A DNA stretch of 64,000 bases from Coprococcus eutactus (GTDB lineage Bacteria > Bacillota > Clostridia > Lachnospirales > Lachnospiraceae): contig NZ_CP102278.1 of assembly GCF_025149915.1 (NCBI RefSeq), forward strand, positions 1,596,001 through 1,660,000, written 5' to 3'. A program made the translations under genes and the position numbers. Shown piece after piece: positions 17,834-27,207 of this stretch (its first letter is position 1; every line of letters starts with the position of its first letter). The notes below the pieces were generated by a model, which did no database searches, was not told where the DNA came from, and worked only from the letters and a program-made list of their open reading frames with translations.

Positions 17834-19858
17834 ATGAAAAAAGACAAAACAGATATCAAAAAAACGGATTCGTCTGTTGAAGCACCAGGATCTCAAAGCA
17901 AGGAAGATGAAATAAATGGGTTTGTTATGCTCTTCTTACTTCATTTAATTTTCACTAAATGGGCTGTAGATTCCATACCTTCATACAAAAAGAATCATGC
18001 CGGTTCAGAACCAGCAATAATAAATTTCTCATATACAGATGATAAGAATTCGTCTGCAAATGAAAGAACTTATTATAACACCATCGCTCTGCTCCAGGAA
18101 AAATACTGTAAAGACAATGGACACGACGATGATGACGAATTAAATAACCCTTTTGTTTTTCTCTCAAAAGAATGTTCTGATTATTTGCTTAACAAAAGAA
18201 CCAACTCAGAAAAGCAAGTAACATTAGAATTGGAAGACCTCGCTGATGGAGTGATATACTATCCGTATCTCCCAAAAATAAGCATAGAATCTTCCAACTC
18301 TGGAACCATATTCTCTAAAAAAACCAGCTACGGAAGATATACTGCGGAAATATTGACTGCCTTAACTGGCATATTTTACACAACTCAGAATAACGAATAT
18401 AAAGGTAAAATAATAGAATGTGATGCAGCGCTTACAGCGCTCTTGGCGGACTATTTAAAACCCTCTACGAAATTTCGGGAATTTGGGGATTTTTTGAAGA
18501 ATACTAACAGCTACACCGAACCTGAAAAAGACACTATATTAGATATACTAAATAATTTGCGTTTGAGCAATTTCTATACAAACCCATCTTTGCTGACTTT
18601 TTATTATAACAACCCCTGGTCAATTATAGATCAGCTTATTTTTACTGTAAGGCGGGCATGGAGTAAAGAAATATCTATACAAATAGACAATGATAAAGAT
18701 AAAAATATAACCATGTCTTTGTTTACTTGTCTAGAGAAAGTTGATGAATTACTAAATAAGTTAACCCTCATATCATCAAGAAAAAATACAACAAAAAATC
18801 TAGAAGAAACAAAGCAATTAGAGAATGACGAATACCTGATATTTACTCGGGACATTCCCGACACGAGGATTAAATATAATCAAATAACTGGTATTACTAT
18901 AGCAACCTATAAGATATCCAAATATTTAAACGATTTAATAAGATCGGGGAGCTTCCCTTCTGTAAATTTATATGACTGGCAATGTGGTTATCATAAATAT
19001 TGGCTTTCAAAAATTATATCACAGTTTATGCTTATAATTTATGTAGAAAAAAAACAGTTTTTGAACATGAGTCAATACAACAAACTCAAAAGAAAAGAAC
19101 TGGATGGTTCAGTGCCTGAAGTTTTTTTTAAATACATTAACGATGAAGGAGAAAAAAAAGACAAAGAAGTACCCCAATTTCGCCATCCTTTTATAGCAAA
19201 TGGAAATAGCAATGCAGACAACCACCAAAAGAATTGCGAAAGCAGAGCAAAATTTGATAATGTCATGGATGACGTTTTGGACAAATATAATCCTATATTC
19301 TATGAAGTGACAATAAGGGTGTTTAAAAGAGGAATTGATGTATCACATATAGCAACAGAGGAATATATTACAGATCAAGCTGCAGATATAGCTAAAAATA
19401 TAACTAAAACCAAAATATTTGACAAGGAGAAATATAGAAAATTCTATAAAAACTACTTTCTCAAGTTTAACAATATTTTCAATGCACTAAGTTCTATTGA
19501 TAAGAGAGATACCTTATATCCTGAAGCTCAGAAGATCAAAATCCGAGAGGCGCTTGATTCCCAAGATAAACCTCGTGGACGTAAAGCTCTGTGGGACCTT
19601 ATAGGTCTCTACGGACGTTATATCAACAACAATTGCCGGTCCTGCAGATATTACAATACTTACGCTAGCGAATTAGATGATAGCAAAAGTAAAGCCACCA
19701 ATGAAAACCCAGCCAACATCTGTCGTGAATGGGAATATAATCCGGTCGGTTGTAACCATGAATGCAGCACTGGGAAAATCCTGTCTGAAATAGAAAGTGC
19801 ACTATATGATATATATTCTATGTTCGATTTTCCTGATGATAACGGCGCATTGCGTTAA
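17834..19858 (+). CDS. Orphan 674-aa protein with C-terminal cysteine cluster
   Basis: Not recognised. The ATG at 17834 is chosen because GGGGGA lies about 8 nt upstream and the in-frame ATG at 17765 falls inside the promoter. The N-terminus is charged (MKKDKTDIKK), followed by one short hydrophobic stretch (GFVMLFLLHLIFTKW) near residue 30, then a largely alpha-helical, soluble-looking chain. Near the C-terminus a set of cysteines (NNCRSCRYY, then NICREW, then GCNHEC) could bind zinc. Composition is more A+T-rich than the flanking core genes, and it is the only plus-strand gene in its neighbourhood. It converges on the ClpX-like gene. A functional gene is likely because the frame is long and has promoter, ribosome site and terminator. 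Confidence 0.8.
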   Translation: MKKDKTDIKKTDSSVEAPGSQSKEDEINGFVMLFLLHLIFTKWAVDSIPSYKKNHAGSEPAIINFSYTDDKNSSANERTYYNTIALLQEKYCKDNGHDDDDELNNPFVFLSKECSDYLLNKRTNSEKQVTLELEDLADGVIYYPYLPKISIESSNSGTIFSKKTSYGRYTAEILTALTGIFYTTQNNEYKGKIIECDAALTALLADYLKPSTKFREFGDFLKNTNSYTEPEKDTILDILNNLRLSNFYTNPSLLTFYYNNPWSIIDQLIFTVRRAWSKEISIQIDNDKDKNITMSLFTCLEKVDELLNKLTLISSRKNTTKNLEETKQLENDEYLIFTRDIPDTRIKYNQITGITIATYKISKYLNDLIRSGSFPSVNLYDWQCGYHKYWLSKIISQFMLIIYVEKKQFLNMSQYNKLKRKELDGSVPEVFFKYINDEGEKKDKEVPQFRHPFIANGNSNADNHQKNCESRAKFDNVMDDVLDKYNPIFYEVTIRVFKRGIDVSHIATEEYITDQAADIAKNITKTKIFDKEKYRKFYKNYFLKFNNIFNALSSIDKRDTLYPEAQKIKIREALDSQDKPRGRKALWDLIGLYGRYINNNCRSCRYYNTYASELDDSKSKATNENPANICREWEYNPVGCNHECSTGKILSEIESALYDIYSMFDFPDDNGALR

Positions 19859-19873
19859 GAAAATCCCTTCCCA

Positions 19874-19901
19874 CCTTGGCGGTCATACAAGACCGTCAAG
19901 G
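19874..19901. terminator. Shared hairpin between convergent genes
   Basis: CCTTGGCGGTC (19874-19884, one base shift possible) pairs with GACCGTCAAGG (19891-19901) around a 6-nt loop. It lies between two convergent stop codons; on the minus strand TTTTCTT follows a few bases later, so it may serve both directions. Confidence 0.55.
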
Positions 19902-19915
19902 CGGGGTGTAAATGT

Positions 19916-21865
19916 CTACCACAATCCAATTACGGTTCGGTTGCAGTTTTCATACAGTTGTCTGTCAGCAATGTTTTTGATCGAAGAGATTAGATATCTA
20001 ATTCCCAATCCGTTCTCAGCGGCAGTTTTCGCGAGTCTTTTCTTCTGATCATCTGAGAACTTTACATCAACCCCAAATTCTTTTGTAAACCTGTCCATGA
20101 ATCCCTGACTGTTTAATAAATTATAGAAATCATTCTCGTGCATAGTCTGAAGCTGGGAAATACAGGTTATTCTACCCGCAAGCTCTGGTCTGACATGAGC
20201 ATACTTGATGAGATCATCTGGTGTGAATGTACTTTCATATCCCTTGAATTCCGTCATATCACATATAGTATCAGCAGATTTAAATCCTATGCAAGACATA
20301 TGCGAGTTTACTTCCTTATTTTTCAGCATGTCCTCAAAAGCTCCTAGGAACACCCAACTTATGTGGGTAGTATCAATCGTGAATGAGGACTCATCAGTCG
20401 GAATCAGATCATCTTTCCTCAGTAATACTTTTCCAGGTTCTAAGAGCTTAAGCAGTTCATTCTGCACCGTTACCTTATACGCATCAGCAAACACTTTATC
20501 CGCCTCGTCTAACACAACGATCAAGTGATCACGATCCTCAGGGGCAACTCCATCCCAAAGCGATGTTACCTTACATGCCCCTTTCCAGCCTTCTCCAGTA
20601 AGGACTGTAGCATTGTACAAAACCACATTCTTATATAACGCCTTAATCTGCCTGAAGATCTCAGTCTTTCCGCAGCCGGTTGGTCCCACGAACACCACGT
20701 TACGTGCTCTGCCATTTACATGATTCCAGAGCAGCGTGGACGCAACCTGCTTGGCTTCATCCTGACCATAAATCTTTTTATCCAGGTAAGCTTTAATTCT
20801 TTTAGGCGACTGCAGTATATATTCAGTCTGATCCCAGAAATCATAAGTAAAATCATCTGATGTAAGTACTTTTGTGTGTTCATCTTCATCAGACTGAATT
20901 CGTGATACAGCGGATTTTACTGCAAATTTTATATCATCTGTATACAGCTCTCCTTTTCTTGTATTTATCAGTTTAGAGATAACCTCATCCATATCCCCAG
21001 ACAATGCGTAACCAGCATCGCTAATACCATTTCTGATATCTGTTCTGTAGTCAGTCCAAACTGGTGGAATAAGAGATATGGTCTGAGCGCCTTTTTCCAG
21101 CAAAATTTTTTTTAAATTCTCAGTGCATCCAGTTACTCCCAGAACAATTATTTTGTCTTTGGACTTGCTGTTTATAAAAGCTTCTAACTCCTTGGTGAAT
21201 TGCTTAATGAGTCCCTGATCATAAGCCAGATGTCCCAATAAAACTAAAGCATCGTTGATCCAATACGGAGATTTGTTGCTATGAATTAATTCCCATTCTC
21301 CCTCTGAATTTCTTCTCTCAGTCACCATATCTAATCTCAAGCTGATACCAGGTATCTCTGTATCTATGGGTACCTCCGGAACAAAGTAACAAACACTTTC
21401 TATCCTGCTCTTCATCTCATCCTTTGAACAATCTTCCAGTTCATCTCCACTAATTTTCCCATAAGCCATTTTTATAAGCTGTAACTCATACTCAGACCCG
21501 CTAAGATCAGAAGCCTCTGGGTCAATTATAGAGATATCCGTAATGTCCTCAAGATCTTCAAAGTCGTCTGTAAGATCATCATCAAAAAACTCCAGGTCTA
21601 ATGCTTGTGTTTGATCCATATTATTTTTACGTCTGTTCTTACTTGCAATACCAGCAGCGATACCCACTGTAGCCGCAACAGCTCCATCAATGACATTCTT
21701 ATTAAACTCTCCACCATCCACATTCAAAATATATATGTGATTTGGATTAGAGGATCTAGACTCTCCCAGCTGCATTCCTCTAAGAAAATTTCTATTCTGG
21801 TTTGCGCCAAACTCTGCTGTCTTGTAATTATAAATTTTGTCAATAAAAGTCAAATTGTTATTCAT
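19916..21865 (-). CDS. ClpX-like AAA+ ATPase with novel N-terminal half
   Basis: A 649-aa protein. Residues about 1-350 are unfamiliar, with a small glycine/alanine-rich stretch (DGAVAATVGIAAGIA) near residue 60 and an acidic stretch after it. Residues about 360-649 form an AAA+ module of ClpX/HslU type: GQDEAKQ, Walker A GPTGCGKT, Walker B VVLDEADK, a LGAFEDM block like the ClpX GGAF segment, RPELAGR with the arginine finger position, and GIRYLI at the sensor-2 position. The ClpX zinc-binding domain is absent. The ATPase looks active. It is third in an apparent operon after two S26-like membrane proteins. Its ribosome site AAAGGAG is unusually far (about 14 nt) from the ATG. Unfoldase function is inference. 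Confidence 0.85.
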   Translation of the reverse strand: MNNNLTFIDKIYNYKTAEFGANQNRNFLRGMQLGESRSSNPNHIYILNVDGGEFNKNVIDGAVAATVGIAAGIASKNRRKNNMDQTQALDLEFFDDDLTDDFEDLEDITDISIIDPEASDLSGSEYELQLIKMAYGKISGDELEDCSKDEMKSRIESVCYFVPEVPIDTEIPGISLRLDMVTERRNSEGEWELIHSNKSPYWINDALVLLGHLAYDQGLIKQFTKELEAFINSKSKDKIIVLGVTGCTENLKKILLEKGAQTISLIPPVWTDYRTDIRNGISDAGYALSGDMDEVISKLINTRKGELYTDDIKFAVKSAVSRIQSDEDEHTKVLTSDDFTYDFWDQTEYILQSPKRIKAYLDKKIYGQDEAKQVASTLLWNHVNGRARNVVFVGPTGCGKTEIFRQIKALYKNVVLYNATVLTGEGWKGACKVTSLWDGVAPEDRDHLIVVLDEADKVFADAYKVTVQNELLKLLEPGKVLLRKDDLIPTDESSFTIDTTHISWVFLGAFEDMLKNKEVNSHMSCIGFKSADTICDMTEFKGYESTFTPDDLIKYAHVRPELAGRITCISQLQTMHENDFYNLLNSQGFMDRFTKEFGVDVKFSDDQKKRLAKTAAENGLGIRYLISSIKNIADRQLYENCNRTVIGLW

Positions 21866-21976
21866 ATAGTATTTTTGTTCTCCTTTCGTTTCATAACCGG
21901 TCTAAACTACTTATACTACATTTGATATGTAGACGCCATCCCTTACAGGCGCCGGCATTTGAGCTCACAAATTTCT

Positions 21977-22531
21977 TTATTGAACACTTTCAATGGGTAA
22001 ATTTTTTTCAAGGCAGTATGCCTCTCTTTTATATGTACGACCATCTTCTGTAAGATTTAGTACTTTTAATAAACAAATATTGCTGTTTGTCTTATCTTCA
22101 TATTCTATTTGATTTTTTACTTTATCCTTAACAAGTGCAAATACATAAGGATTTTTCATCAGGTCGGCTACATCCTGCAGATATCGCAACCTAACAATTT
22201 CTCCCGAGACTTTCTTTATATCTATGATATCTTTGTAGTAATATGCAGGAATTTCCTTGATACAATTGTATGTAACTACTCTTTTTCCAATCTTCCTTGT
22301 ATCTTTTACCACATCACCTCTTTCAAGAGTATATCCTGATTTTTTCATCAAATATTCCGAGCCAGAATGAAATGAGGCTTCCATTGAATATCCAGAAACC
22401 CTCACACAATGTATATCAAACATAGGAGCCTTTATTAACACAACTAGAGCAAATACAATGATTAGCAGCTGGCCCATAGCACGAACTTTTAGCATATGAA
22501 CTCTCTCATCAGTATAACGTTCAAAATCCAT
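21977..22531 (-). CDS. Divergent signal-peptidase-like (S26) membrane protein, dyad retained
   Basis: A 184-aa protein with one N-terminal membrane segment (GQLLIIVFALVVLIKAP). It then has SGYSMEASFHSG, which matches the S26 box with the nucleophile Ser-Met, and SGYTLERGDVV, matching the GD box. A lysine in YNCIKEI sits where the general base is expected, but the usual GLPGD and GDNxxxSxDSR boxes are missing. It could be a specialised signal peptidase or a pseudo-enzyme. It follows a second S26-like gene after 76 nt and precedes the ClpX-like gene. Confidence 0.75.
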   Translation of the reverse strand: MDFERYTDERVHMLKVRAMGQLLIIVFALVVLIKAPMFDIHCVRVSGYSMEASFHSGSEYLMKKSGYTLERGDVVKDTRKIGKRVVTYNCIKEIPAYYYKDIIDIKKVSGEIVRLRYLQDVADLMKNPYVFALVKDKVKNQIEYEDKTNSNICLLKVLNLTEDGRTYKREAYCLEKNLPIESVQ

Positions 22532-22607
22532 ATTTTTTCTACCTCTTTTTCTGTTTCTTATTTCTACATCTATTTCTGTTTATTTTTCTGCCCGCTATTT
22601 CTGATTG

Positions 22608-23108
22608 CTATTTTACCTTATACGAGAATACTTCCACACCGCGGATAAGGCATTCCGGCATGAATCTAATATCGAAGCGTCCACTATCATACAGAAAACT
22701 CCTGTCATCAAGAACATAATACTCTTTTTCAGGGACGGTCCCTGAGAAACTCATACTGTCTACTTCTATGTCCTTAGTATCAAATTCCGATCCGTTGACA
22801 TACAAAATACCATTCTTTATCTGTATACTGTCACCAGGTAGTCCTACTATCCGCTGTAGATATCTGTGTCCTTCGATATCTATCATAACCAGATCTCCCC
22901 TGTCTATAGTGTAACCGGATACCTTCATTATGCTTCCAATTTTAGTTCTCTGCTTGTCCCAGTAGTTATATACCAGCTTATCTCTCATATATATGCCGAT
23001 GCCACCCAAGACAAGAACCACCATCAGCATAAGCACACCCACGATGCGCAGCATAGCAAGTCTGCTTTTCATTATCACATCCGGCATATCAAAATCATAT
23101 GCACACAT
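22608..23108 (-). CDS. Signal-peptidase-like (S26) membrane protein lacking the catalytic dyad
   Basis: A 166-aa protein with one membrane segment (VLMLMVVLVLGGIGIYM). It keeps SGYTIDRGDLV, RIVGLPGDSIQIKNG and YYVLDDRSFLYDS, clear S26 boxes. The Ser-Met box is absent, the lysine position in the box before GLPGD is glutamine (YLQRIVG), and GDN is changed to DDR. It is therefore probably inactive as a protease. The ATG at 23108 has GGGAGG 8 nt upstream. It is the first gene of the S26-S26-ClpX-like set. Confidence 0.8.
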   Translation of the reverse strand: MCAYDFDMPDVIMKSRLAMLRIVGVLMLMVVLVLGGIGIYMRDKLVYNYWDKQRTKIGSIMKVSGYTIDRGDLVMIDIEGHRYLQRIVGLPGDSIQIKNGILYVNGSEFDTKDIEVDSMSFSGTVPEKEYYVLDDRSFLYDSGRFDIRFMPECLIRGVEVFSYKVK

Positions 23109-23221
23109 ATATAAAGCCTCCCCATCATTTTTATCTTTTATTGGATCAGTATAGAATCCGATACATCATACATACATCTTATCCGATCATCTCTCGTCAG
23201 ACCATCAACTTGTAGTTTAAA

Positions 23222-23266
23222 TAAAAAGCAGGGCATATAGAAACAAAATCTATATGCCCTGCTTTT
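23222..23266 (-). terminator. Strong terminator downstream of ssrA
   Basis: A perfect 17-bp stem (23224-23240 with 23250-23266) with a 9-nt loop; on the minus strand it ends CTGCTTTTTAT. It lies about 110 nt beyond the tmRNA 3' end and before the S26 operon. Confidence 0.85.
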
Positions 23267-23270
23267 CCAT

Positions 23271-23379
23271 TTAGTGGAGCAGACGAATTAAAAGGCGAAC
23301 TCCGTTCGCAGGCGTCTGCGTGTTTCACAAGGATTCCTCCCACCTTCGGCGAGTCCCTCCTTATGAAAATTAGTGGAGC
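23271..23379. repeat. Short direct repeat of the ssrA 3' end flanking a palindromic segment
   Basis: TTAGTGGAGC occurs at 23271-23280 and again at 23370-23379, where it is the tmRNA 3' end. Between them are nested inverted repeats: GCAGACG/CGTCTGC enclosing GCGAAC/GTTCGC, then a second set around CACCTTCGGCG. Confidence 0.5.
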
Positions 23380-23712
23380 TGGGGGGAGTCGAACCCCCGT
23401 CCAAAAGCTCATTCACTACAGTTTCTTCCATCACAGTCAGTGCTTTAACATTCCCTCAGCCTATCGCCCACTAACATGCTATAAACCTTAGTAGCTTCAT
23501 GGATTTTCCTACATCGCAAAGCTTAGATGCAGGAGTTTGCCGAAAGTCGACGCCATTCCTAAAGGCTCGGCGTTCCTAAAGGATGACGGCTGCAACTAGG
23601 CAGCGTATGCTAAATTATCGTTAGCGTTTATTTTTTGTCCAGCTTTTAGCGTGGCTCTGGTCCACGGATGGCTTCCATAGCTTCAAAACCCCTGTCGAAA
23701 CCAGTCAACCCC
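23374..23712 (-). ncRNA. ssrA: tmRNA
   Basis: Transfer-messenger RNA that frees stalled ribosomes and tags the nascent chain. The 5' end GGGGTTG (from 23712) pairs fully with CAGCTCC near the 3' end to make the tRNA-like acceptor stem, and the T arm GGGGG-TTCGACT-CCCCC is intact. The tag frame at 23596-23625 reads ANDNLAYAA followed by TAG. The genomic 3' end continues ACTA, so CCA is at most partly encoded. It lies near smpB, its protein partner. Confidence 0.96.
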
Positions 23713-23785
23713 TGATTGTTTAATAAACCAGTGATAACCGATTATTATATATTATGTGGAATCCACATGATATATGCATATATTC

Positions 23786-23824
23786 TAATGTCATATTCTC
23801 ATGTCATAATCTCATGTCATATTC
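23786..23824. repeat. Three tandem 13-bp repeats
   Basis: Three near-identical units of the form T(C/A)ATGTCATA(T/A)TC follow each other at 23786, 23799 and 23812, between ssrA and the small membrane protein gene. Confidence 0.7.
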
Positions 23825-23883
23825 CACGCAATATCTGATATATTGCTACACTATCTACTACCGTATAACTTATAGCTTTCTGC

Positions 23884-24249
23884 TTACTCTGCTTCAGTTG
23901 AAGCAGTCTCCTCTGATGAAGCAGCTTCTGTTGTATCGTCCTCTGATGTTGAATCAGCAGCCTCCTCTGAGTCCGTTGTATCTTTCTCTGCATCTGTGCC
24001 AGTAGCAGGGAGCAATGAATCATATCCAAGATCTGAATAAGCCTTATCTATATAACTGTTAAGACTTGATGCCTCCACATACTTTGGAATAGCCTTATAT
24101 ATCTTAACACCTGCTATGCTTCCTACAATACCGGCTATCACAACTATAGTAATCGTAACAGCAAGCACCTTTTTCACCTTCTGCTTACGAAGTATCTCCT
24201 TGCGGTGCTTCTTCTCATATTTTCTCTGATCTACTTTACTCTGACTCAT
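23884..24249 (-). CDS. Small single-pass membrane protein, function unknown
   Basis: About 121 aa. A very basic N-terminus (residues 1-30, SKVDQRKYEKKHRKEILRK) precedes one membrane helix (VLAVTITIVVIAGIVGSIAG), then a short helix and a Ser/Thr/Glu/Ala-rich acidic tail. This suggests N-in, C-out topology. The ATG at 24249 is preferred to an upstream TTG because GGAG sits about 9 nt before it. It lies between smpB and ssrA. No family is recognised. Confidence 0.75.
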   Translation of the reverse strand: MSQSKVDQRKYEKKHRKEILRKQKVKKVLAVTITIVVIAGIVGSIAGVKIYKAIPKYVEASSLNSYIDKAYSDLGYDSLLPATGTDAEKDTTDSEEAADSTSEDDTTEAASSEETASTEAE

Positions 24250-24467
24250 AACTCTCTTCTCCAAACAATTCGTATTATATGAAAATCATTTCTAATTTTC
24301 AACACCCTGCTAGTATAACACATGCAGGAGAACATTTCCAACAAATAGTTCCATAATATATCATATTTCACAGTTTTTTGACATATTGCATCCGAAAGCT
24401 TCCCACGGTTCAGAGTATATTTACTCTCTACACCCCAAAGCTTCCTATTACACAGCCCAGCACATAA

Positions 24468-24938
24468 CTACTCTCTGTTCCTGTTTTTCAGATCTCTCTC
24501 CATCTCACGCTTCATATCTTTCTTCGCTATATCCTCACGCTTATCATAGAGCTTCTTACCCTTTGCCAGACCGATCTCCATCTTGACAAGGCCATCCTTG
24601 ATATATACCTTGAGCGGCATGATGGTGTAGCCCTTTACTTTCTGCTGTCCTATGAGTTTATTGATCTCGTACCTATGCAGCAGAAGTTTGCGTGTTCTGA
24701 GCGGATCCTTGTTGAATATATTGCCCCTCTCGTATGGATTGACATTCATCCTGTACACGTATACCTCACCGTGATCGATTCCGACAAATGCCTCCTTGAT
24801 GCTGCAGTGTCCCTGCCTTATGGACTTGACCTCCGTTCCCACAAGCTCGATACCAGCCTCAAATTTCTCTTCTATAAAATACTCATGATATGCTTTTTTA
24901 TTATTTGCGATGAGAGTGTTTCCTCTTTCCTTTGACAA
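24468..24938 (-). CDS. smpB: SsrA-binding protein SmpB (TTG start)
   Basis: A 156-aa protein that binds the tRNA-like part of tmRNA and brings it to stalled ribosomes. Family blocks [32 protein letters not shown] and [21 protein letters not shown] are clear. The start is taken as TTG 24938: a strong AAAGGAGAGG lies 6 nt before it and the protein then has the normal N-terminus. This makes smpB overlap the end of rnr by 38 nt, which implies translational coupling. Confidence 0.95.
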   Translation of the reverse strand: MSKERGNTLIANNKKAYHEYFIEEKFEAGIELVGTEVKSIRQGHCSIKEAFVGIDHGEVYVYRMNVNPYERGNIFNKDPLRTRKLLLHRYEINKLIGQQKVKGYTIMPLKVYIKDGLVKMEIGLAKGKKLYDKREDIAKKDMKREMERDLKNRNRE

Positions 24939-27084
24939 ATTTATCCTCTCCTTTATAAACAATACTGAAGTCTATAGACTTCGTCATCTTATCCGTGTTC
25001 TTAACTCTGATCTGTATAGGATCTCCGATGGCATACTGATTTCCAGTCTCCTCACCTATCATAGCATAATCTTCCTGGGAAAAATAGTAATAATCATCGC
25101 GCATATCCGCCACATTTACAAATCCTTCTACCGTATTCGGAAGTTCAACAAACATTCCTCGGTTGGTGACACCAGACACAAATCCATCGTATACCTCACC
25201 AATATGTGCCGACATATATTCTACCTTCTTGAGCTTTTCGACATCTCTCTCAGCTTCCTCTGCACGCCTCTCCTTGCGGGAATTGTCATCAGCAACCCTG
25301 TCCAGTATCATGCTATAATGCTCTATTCGCTTGGAATCAAGCTTTCCATGTATATTTTCCTTTATTATACGATGAATCTGCAGATCTGGATATCTCCTTA
25401 TAGGAGAAGTGAAGTGACAGTAGTATTTGCACGACAGACCAAAATGTCCTGTACATTCAGTGGAATACTTCGCCTGTTTCATGGTTCGAAGCGCCATCCT
25501 GCTGACAAGATTCTCGTACGGCTCGCCTTTTATCCTGTCAAGAAGCTTCTGAAACTCCTTTGGATGTATATTCTCCTTTGAAGCCTTGAAGTACATTCCA
25601 AAGTTGCTTATAAGAAGCGACAGCTGCTCCACTCTGTCTGCATCCGGAGTCTCGTGAACTCGGTATTCAAACGGTATATCCTGCCAGAAATAATCCTCGG
25701 CGATCGTCTCATTTGCGGCAAGCATGAAGTCCTCTATGATCTCATTTGATCTTCGTCTCTCATATACTCCTATAGATACAACCTTACCGTCAGAATCTAT
25801 CTTGATCTTCGACTCATCGAAATCGAAATCTATCGAACCACGTTTTCTCCTGTTTGCCCTGAGAAGATCTGATACATGAAGCATGAGTTCAAACATCGGC
25901 ACAAGCTCCTCATACTTTTTAGTCTCCTCTGGATCGTGGTCCTCAACTATGGCGGAGACACTTGTGTACGACATTCTACGATCTACATTGATAACCGTCT
26001 CGCAAATCTTATGTCCAACTATATGTCCATTCTTATCTATATCCATAAGACAGCTGAGTGCAAGTCTGTCCTGCCCTTCATTAAGTGAGCAGATGCCATT
26101 TGACAGCTTGTGCGGAAGCATAGGTATAACTCTGTCCACAAGATAACAGCTTGTACCCCTGTTAAGCGCCTCCTTATCAAGCGGAGAATTCTCCTTCACA
26201 TAATGAGTCACATCAGCTATATGAACACCCAGCTTGTACATACCATCTTTTTCATACAGAGTAATAGCATCATCTAGATCCTTTGCATCCTCTCCGTCGA
26301 TCGTGACTGTCTGAAGGTGCCTGAGATCTGTTCTGCCCGCCATCTCCGATGTGCTGACCGAATCAGGTATCTGAGCAAGGCTGTCCATGACTTCATCAGG
26401 GAAATCAACCGGTATATCTAAGGCTCTGACAACAGACAGAACATCGCTCTCAGGATCGTTGATATGTCCAAGTATCTCTATGATCTTGCCTTCTGGTGAC
26501 TTGACCTTGTCCCCATAACTTATGATCTCCGCCACGACCTTATGACCCGCCATAGCGCCCATGGAATTAGCCTTCGATATAAATATATCACCATCGATCT
26601 TGAGATTGTCCGGTATGACAAATCCAAAGTTCTTATTCTTCTGATATACTCCGACAACCTTTTTCAAACCTCTCTCAAGTACCTTTATGACCGTAGCTTC
26701 CTGCTTCATGCCCTTAGGTCTGTCCTCGGCACGTATAAGGACCGTATCACCGTGAAACGCTCCCATTGTATTCTTTTCAGGCACAAAGAAATCCTCCTTC
26801 ATCCCCTCAACACGGACAAAACCAAATCCTCTCTGATTTCCTATAAATGTTCCCTTGTAGGTACCCTCGCCAACTTTCTGATAACGTCCCTTTGCAGATC
26901 TGATTATAAGACCTTCATCGGTCAGATCGTTCAATATATCCAGAAATGTCTGTCGTTCATCTCCGGGAACCTGAAGGAATGTACACATCTCCTTAAACTT
27001 CATCGGTGGATAGTCATCATCACAGATGAACTCATACACTGTCTGTTTTCTTTTATTATAAAGATCTATATCTTGATTATCCAT
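24901..27084 (-). CDS. rnr: Ribonuclease R
   Basis: A 727-aa processive 3'-5' exoribonuclease that degrades structured RNA and takes part in tmRNA-linked mRNA decay. It has an N-terminal winged-helix and cold-shock region ([17 protein letters not shown]), the RNB catalytic domain with [13 protein letters not shown] carrying the metal-binding aspartates, and a C-terminal S1 domain ([20 protein letters not shown]) with a Lys/Arg-rich tail. It sits between secG and smpB in the usual order. Confidence 0.96.
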   Translation of the reverse strand: MDNQDIDLYNKRKQTVYEFICDDDYPPMKFKEMCTFLQVPGDERQTFLDILNDLTDEGLIIRSAKGRYQKVGEGTYKGTFIGNQRGFGFVRVEGMKEDFFVPEKNTMGAFHGDTVLIRAEDRPKGMKQEATVIKVLERGLKKVVGVYQKNKNFGFVIPDNLKIDGDIFISKANSMGAMAGHKVVAEIISYGDKVKSPEGKIIEILGHINDPESDVLSVVRALDIPVDFPDEVMDSLAQIPDSVSTSEMAGRTDLRHLQTVTIDGEDAKDLDDAITLYEKDGMYKLGVHIADVTHYVKENSPLDKEALNRGTSCYLVDRVIPMLPHKLSNGICSLNEGQDRLALSCLMDIDKNGHIVGHKICETVINVDRRMSYTSVSAIVEDHDPEETKKYEELVPMFELMLHVSDLLRANRRKRGSIDFDFDESKIKIDSDGKVVSIGVYERRRSNEIIEDFMLAANETIAEDYFWQDIPFEYRVHETPDADRVEQLSLLISNFGMYFKASKENIHPKEFQKLLDRIKGEPYENLVSRMALRTMKQAKYSTECTGHFGLSCKYYCHFTSPIRRYPDLQIHRIIKENIHGKLDSKRIEHYSMILDRVADDNSRKERRAEEAERDVEKLKKVEYMSAHIGEVYDGFVSGVTNRGMFVELPNTVEGFVNVADMRDDYYYFSQEDYAMIGEETGNQYAIGDPIQIRVKNTDKMTKSIDFSIVYKGEDKFVKGKRKHSHRK

Positions 27085-27157
27085 ATATGTCCTTTCTCTG
27101 ATATATCACTATTTTATAACTCATTGTAACAAATATAATAAAAAAATGCTTAATAAC

Positions 27158-27196
27158 AAAAAATGCTTACATATATCGTTTAATATATGTAAGCAT
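27158..27196 (-). terminator. Terminator downstream of secG
   Basis: A perfect 14-bp AT-rich stem (27163-27176 with 27183-27196) is followed on the minus strand by six T. It separates secG from rnr. Confidence 0.8.
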
Positions 27197-27207
27197 CAGA
27201 ATTCATA

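Noticed and set aside
23197..23412. 71-codon minus-strand open frame
   Set aside because: It overlaps the tmRNA 3' end and the terminator; not a protein gene.
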